Source: Ruania zhangjianzhongii
GTDB taxonomy: Bacteria > Actinomycetota > Actinomycetes > Actinomycetales > Beutenbergiaceae
DNA: 64,000 nucleotides
Reading direction: 5' to 3'
NCBI RefSeq assembly: GCF_008000995.1
Contig: NZ_CP042828.1
Location: 1,240,001-1,304,000, forward strand
A program made the position numbers and the translations under genes. The notes under the pieces were generated by a model that made no database searches, had not been told where the DNA came from, and was given only the letters and a program-made list of their open reading frames with translations. This document shows, piece after piece, positions 60,446 through 64,000 of this stretch. How positions within the stretch are numbered: the stretch's first letter is position 1; every line of letters starts with the position of its first letter.

Positions 60446-61254
60446 GGAACGGCGCGTCCGAGGAGACCGGGTCTGGCCGGCGACCCCCGTCCGAGGAGGC
60501 CGAGCCAGGCCCGCAGCCGGCGTTCGAGGAGGCCGAGCCAGGCCCACAGCCAGCATTCGAGGAGGCCGAGCTGCTCGCCACCTACCGGGTGGCCGACCGC
60601 AGCCGGGCCCACCTGCGTGCGAACATGATCGCCAGCATCGACGGCGCCGCCACCCACCAGGGCCTCTCCGGCGGGCTGAACGGGCCCGCGGACAAGCAGG
60701 TGTTCGATCTGCTGCGCCGGCTCGCGGACGTGATCATCGTCGGCGCCGGCACCGTGCGCGCCGAGGGGTACGGGGCGATGCGGCTCACCCAGGAGGACGT
60801 GACCTGGCGCCGCACCCAGGGGCTGAGCGACCACCCGGTGTTCGCGATCGTCTCCGGCCGGCTCGACCTGGACCCGTCCTCTCCGGTGTTCATCGAGGCG
60901 CCGGTGCGGCCGTTGGTCTTCACCCACGGCGGATCGCCGACGGCGCAGCGCACCCGGCTCTCGGACGTTGCCGAGATCGTGGTGTGCGGTGCGCAGGAAC
61001 TCGACCCGGCGGCGATGCGCCTCGCCCTGCAGGCTCGGGGCCTGTCCCAGATGCTCACCGAGGGCGGCCCGCGCCTGCTCGGCACCCTGGCCGGCGCCGG
61101 TGTCCTCGATGAGATCTGTCTGACCATCAGCCCGCTGCTCGAGGGCGGCGATGCGGTCCGGATCACCCGGGACGCCCCGCCAGTGCACACCGGGATGCGG
61201 CTGACCGGCATGCTCAGCGCCGAGGACATGGTGATGCTGCGTTACCAGCGCTGA
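60442..61254 (+). CDS. RibD C-terminal-domain (dihydrofolate-reductase-like) reductase
   Basis: A 270-residue NADPH-dependent reductase. The core has RAHLRANMIASIDGAATHQGLSGGLNGPADKQVFDLLRRLADVIIVGAGTVRAEGYGA, QGLSDHPVFAIVSGRLDL, LSQMLTEGGPRLLGTLAGAGVLDEICLTISPLL, all typical of RibD_C proteins. The first 50 residues hold an 11-residue repeat (EEAEPGPQPAF) coded by two 33-bp copies (60493-60525, 60526-60558), not part of the fold. ATG 60442 overlaps the DHPS stop (ATGA). Pteridine, flavin or another substrate is possible. Confidence 0.87.
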   Translation: MRNGASEETGSGRRPPSEEAEPGPQPAFEEAEPGPQPAFEEAELLATYRVADRSRAHLRANMIASIDGAATHQGLSGGLNGPADKQVFDLLRRLADVIIVGAGTVRAEGYGAMRLTQEDVTWRRTQGLSDHPVFAIVSGRLDLDPSSPVFIEAPVRPLVFTHGGSPTAQRTRLSDVAEIVVCGAQELDPAAMRLALQARGLSQMLTEGGPRLLGTLAGAGVLDEICLTISPLLEGGDAVRITRDAPPVHTGMRLTGMLSAEDMVMLRYQR

Positions 61255-61294
61255 GGAGATTGTCGGCTACGACGACCAGGGCATCCCCGCGTGA
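61253..61294 (+). pseudogene. C-terminal remnant of a VapB-type antitoxin
   Basis: Frame EEIVGYDDQGIPA-stop (TGA 61292-61294), directly after the reductase stop and overlapping the GTG of the VapC remnant. Antitoxins of the VapB group often end in (L)YDExGLP-like tails and overlap vapC in this way. No upstream part of the antitoxin remains; the frame runs into the reductase gene. Confidence 0.5.
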
Positions 61295-61519
61295 TCGTGG
61301 TCGATACCTCCGCGCTGGTGGCGATCGTCCTCGGTGAGGGCGACCTGGAACGGTTCGCGGCGATCATGTCGCGGGAGGTCTGCCTGGTCAGTGGCGCGAG
61401 CCTGACCGAAGCTGCCCTCGTCGTCGGTGCCCGGCAGGGTCCGGATGCGGTCGCGGTCCGTGCCGCTGCTTTTCAAGGGCGAGGACTTCAGCCAGACGGA
61501 CGTCGACCAGGCACGATAA
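61291..61519 (+). pseudogene. VapC-type PIN-domain toxin remnant with internal deletion
   Basis: From GTG 61291 the frame reads MIVVDTSALVAIVLGEGDLE...LVSGASLTEAALVVGARQG, the normal first 50 residues of a VapC ribonuclease (PIN Asp and Glu). The frame then loses homology. In another frame, VPLLFKGEDFSQTDVDQAR-stop (61460-61519) is the normal VapC C-terminus. About 60 residues with the remaining PIN acids (the NFGDCF region) are missing, so the toxin cannot be active. The open frame to 62334 is only read-through over metG. Confidence 0.75.
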
Positions 61520-61585
61520 CGGCTGCCAGTTCGCCCTCTGGGACACCGGAGATTCCGCTAGCCGCAGGGCATTACGATCGATCCC

Positions 61586-63382
61586 ATGACCCACATCCTC
61601 TCCGCTGTGGCTTGGCCTTACGCCAACGGCCCACGGCACATCGGCCACGTCGCCGGCTTCGGCGTCCCCTCCGACGTGTTCAGCCGGCACATGCGGATGG
61701 CCGGTCACGAGGTGCTGATGGTTTCCGGCACGGACGAGCACGGCACTCCGATCCTGGTCCAGGCCGAGCAGGAGGGTGTCGCCCCGCAGGAGCTGGCGGA
61801 CCGGTACAACCGGGTGATCGTGGAGGACCTCACCTCCTTGGGCTTGTCCTACGACCTGTTCACTCGGACCACGACGCGCAACCACTACGCCGTCGTGCAG
61901 GAGATGTTCCGCACGGTGCACAAGAACGGCTACATGGTGGAGCAGACCACGATGGGCGCGATCTCGCCGTCCACCGGGCGCACCCTGCCGGACCGGTTCA
62001 TCGAGGGCACCTGCCCGATCTGCGGCTACGACGGCGCCCGCGGGGACCAGTGCGACAACTGCGGGAACCAGCTCGACCCGATCGACCTGAAGAACCCGCG
62101 CAGCCGGATCAACGGCGAAGCCCCGAAGTTCGTCGAGTCCAACCACTTCTTCCTCGACCTGCCCGCCCTGGTGGACACCCTCGCCGGCTGGTTGGAGACC
62201 CGCAGCGGCTGGCGCCCGAACGTCCTGAACTTCAGTCGCAACCTGCTCGAGGATGTCCGCCCGCGGGCGATGACCCGGGATATCGACTGGGGTATCCCGA
62301 TCCCGCTGCCCGGCTGGGCGGAGAACGGCAATAAGCGGTTGTACGTGTGGTTCGACGCGGTGATCGGGTACCTGTCCGCGAGCATCGAGTGGGCCCGCCG
62401 CAGCGGCGACCCTGAGGCCTGGCGCGCCTGGTGGACCAGCCCGGAGGCCCAGTCCTACTACTTCATGGGTAAGGACAACATCACCTTCCACTCCCAGATC
62501 TGGCCCGCTGAGCTGCTCGCCTACGACGGCCGCGGCAGCAAGGGCGGCGCGGCGGGGGAGTACGGCGAGCTGCAGCTGCCCACCGAGGTGGTCTCGAGTG
62601 AGTTCCTGAACGTGGAGGGGAAGAAGTTCTCCTCCTCCCGCGGCCTGGTGATCTACGTGCGGGACATGCTCGCTCGGTACCAGCCGGACGCGTTCCGCTA
62701 CTACGTGGCCGCTGCCGGCCCGGAGAACCAGGACGTGGACTTCACCTGGGAGTCCTTCGTCCGGCGCACCAACGACGAGCTGGTGGCCGGCTGGGGCAAC
62801 CTGGTCAATCGCACCGCCACGATGGTGCACAAGAACTTCGGTCAGATCCCCACCCCGGGTGAGCTCACCGAGACCGACCGCGACGTGCTCGCCACCACCT
62901 CGGGCGCGTTCGCGGAGATCGGCGCCCAGATCCAGACCAACCGGCAGCGCGGCGCGATCGCCGCGGCGATGCACGTGGTGGCCGATGTGAACCGGTACGT
63001 CTCCGAGACCCAGCCGTGGAAGCTCAAGTCCGACCCCGAGCGGCTGGCCACCGTGCTGCACACCGTCACCCAGGCGGTCAGCGACTGCAACACCCTGCTC
63101 TCCCCGTTCCTGCCGCACTCGGCGCAGCAGGTGCACGAGGTGCTCGGCGGCACCGGGGAGTTCGCGCCGCAGCCGCGGATCGAGGAGGTCACCGATCTGG
63201 ACGACGAGAGCCGCCACTACCCGGTGATCACCGGCGATTACGAGAAGTTCCCGGCGTGGGAGTCGCGTCCGGTTCGTGCAGGCACCCCGATCGCGAAGCC
63301 GGCTCCGGTGTTCACCAAGCTGGATGAGTCCGTGGTGGAGGAGGAGCTGGACCGGCTGCGGGAGAGCGACGATGGCGCGTAA
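61586..63382 (+). CDS. metG: Methionyl-tRNA synthetase
   Basis: A 598-residue class I synthetase charging tRNA-Met. HIGH motif at residues 18-21 ([11 protein letters not shown]), zinc knuckle Cys143, Cys146, Cys156 and Cys159, catalytic KFSSS at 347-351 (variant of KMSKS), and the anticodon-binding helical domain with [15 protein letters not shown] and ETQPWKL. No C-terminal tRNA-binding (Arc1p-like) domain, normal for many actinobacteria. The ATG lies 7 bases after TACGAT (61573-61578), so the mRNA is probably leaderless. It overlaps tatD by 11 bases. Confidence 0.97.
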   Translation: MTHILSAVAWPYANGPRHIGHVAGFGVPSDVFSRHMRMAGHEVLMVSGTDEHGTPILVQAEQEGVAPQELADRYNRVIVEDLTSLGLSYDLFTRTTTRNHYAVVQEMFRTVHKNGYMVEQTTMGAISPSTGRTLPDRFIEGTCPICGYDGARGDQCDNCGNQLDPIDLKNPRSRINGEAPKFVESNHFFLDLPALVDTLAGWLETRSGWRPNVLNFSRNLLEDVRPRAMTRDIDWGIPIPLPGWAENGNKRLYVWFDAVIGYLSASIEWARRSGDPEAWRAWWTSPEAQSYYFMGKDNITFHSQIWPAELLAYDGRGSKGGAAGEYGELQLPTEVVSSEFLNVEGKKFSSSRGLVIYVRDMLARYQPDAFRYYVAAAGPENQDVDFTWESFVRRTNDELVAGWGNLVNRTATMVHKNFGQIPTPGELTETDRDVLATTSGAFAEIGAQIQTNRQRGAIAAAMHVVADVNRYVSETQPWKLKSDPERLATVLHTVTQAVSDCNTLLSPFLPHSAQQVHEVLGGTGEFAPQPRIEEVTDLDDESRHYPVITGDYEKFPAWESRPVRAGTPIAKPAPVFTKLDESVVEEELDRLRESDDGA

Positions 63383-64000
63383 GCGCGAACGCGGCTTCCC
63401 GCCTGCAGCTGAGCCGCTGCCGGTTCCGGTGGTGGACAACCACACCCACCTGGAGGCGATCGCAGGCGTCCTGCCCGACGGCGTAGCCGACCCCGGTCTG
63501 ATCGGTCACCTCGCGCAGGCGGAGCGAGTAGGCGTCCGGGCGGTGGTGCAGATCGGCTGCGATCTGGACTCGGCTGCCCCGAGCGTGGCGATGGCCGAGC
63601 AGCACCGGCAGATCGTCGCCGGAGTCGCGATCCACCCGAACGAGGCCGTGTTGCACGCCGGCGTGCGCGAGCTGGCACCGGACGGGCTGGAGCCTGACCC
63701 CGCACCGCGGCACGAGGTGCCGCTGGCCGAGGCGATCGAGCAGATTGCCGCCCTCGCCCGGGCCGACCGGGTGCGAACGGTGGGGGAGACCGGGCTGGAC
63801 TACTTCCGCGCCGGACCGCAGGGCCGGGCAGTGCAGCGGGAGTCGTTCCGGGCGCACATCGCGCTGGCCAAGGAGCTCGGGCTGCCGCTGCAGATCCACG
63901 ACCGGGAGGCACACGCCGACGTGCTCGAGGTGCTCGCCGCCGATGGCGCCCCGGAGGCCACCGTGTTCCACTGCTTCTCCGGGGACGCGGAGATGGCCGC
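63372..64000 (+). CDS. tatD: TatD-family metal-dependent deoxyribonuclease (cut by window end)
   Basis: The first 209 residues are seen. Metal ligands appear in order: [10 protein letters not shown] (HxH), [12 protein letters not shown] (Glu), LQIHDREAH (His) and VFHCFSGD (His). The remaining barrel strand with the last Asp lies beyond the edge. ATG 63372 overlaps the metG stop by 11 bases, as commonly seen for metG-tatD in actinobacteria, where rpf and rsmA often follow. Confidence 0.94.
   Translation, partial: MARKRERGFPPAAEPLPVPVVDNHTHLEAIAGVLPDGVADPGLIGHLAQAERVGVRAVVQIGCDLDSAAPSVAMAEQHRQIVAGVAIHPNEAVLHAGVRELAPDGLEPDPAPRHEVPLAEAIEQIAALARADRVRTVGETGLDYFRAGPQGRAVQRESFRAHIALAKELGLPLQIHDREAHADVLEVLAADGAPEATVFHCFSGDAEMA

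Noticed and set aside
61291-62334. A 347-residue protein starting as a PIN domain and running over metG
   Set aside because: After about 50 codons it loses homology and continues only as an out-of-frame reading of metG.
1-64000. tRNA and rRNA genes
   Set aside because: No stretch with recognisable tRNA arms or conserved rRNA sequence was noticed by eye; a tRNAscan run would settle it.

Overview
The window is about 70% G+C, and its coding style is that of a Gram-positive actinobacterium. GTG starts and ATGA stop/start overlaps are common, and many TANNNT boxes sit only 6-8 bases before a start codon (leaderless mRNAs). It also has an IdeR/DtxR-type iron box, a Pmt protein mannosyltransferase and a metG-tatD order. 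A micrococcal actinobacterium (Ruaniaceae/Beutenbergiaceae-like) is my best guess; this is inference, as no rRNA gene or other taxonomic marker is present.

Layout. 1-3182: selenocysteine-containing formate dehydrogenase, cut by the window edge, with a bSECIS hairpin after the in-frame TGA. 3.2-7.8 kb: membrane protein, methyltransferase, and a PadR/ABC/FtsX-type efflux unit. 7.8-11.9 kb: glutamate-type ABC importer without an ATPase gene, then an NAD(P)H-quinone-reductase-like flavoprotein divergent from HxlR. 11.9-13.5 kb: an IS110-family element whose ends can be read to the base. Its 217-base leader carries sequences matching both flanks and one element end, as expected of a bridge (seek) RNA. 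13.5-16.7 kb: ComA-like synthase, MmgE/PrpD protein and divergent TetR. 16.8-17.9 kb: hemerythrin and OsmC stress proteins. 18-20.5 kb: zinc pair AztD-AztC. 20.5-25.4 kb: MsAcT-like esterase, TetR-hydrolase pair, and a methyltransferase/thioredoxin-reductase-like fusion divergent from an XRE-cupin regulator. 25.6-27.5 kb: DUF222-HNH protein. 27.6-38.8 kb: RND pump/MarR, YeiH/LysR, ArsR-MFS, a 38-residue Cys-rich protein, and glutaminase-MFS. 38.9-45.9 kb: GST-like reductase, siderophore-interacting protein, GH20 hexosaminidase, epoxide hydrolase/TetR. 44.3-51.2 kb: five-gene ABC importer operon ending in a glycerophosphodiesterase-inositol-monophosphatase fusion, divergent from LacI. 51.2-53.9 kb: YdeI/DoxX/TetR and aldo-keto reductase. 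53.9-64.0 kb: a more conserved block with pmt, tdk, rsmI, a nicotinamidase-like hydrolase, SDR-DHPS-reductase operon, a decayed VapBC pair, metG and the start of tatD.

The accessory part is a string of small regulator-plus-target units, many with readable palindromic operators. The most interesting items are the IS110 element with its guide RNA, the TetR/ComA/MmgE module of unknown substrate, a hairpin between the Shine-Dalgarno and start codon of aztD, and two enzyme fusions.
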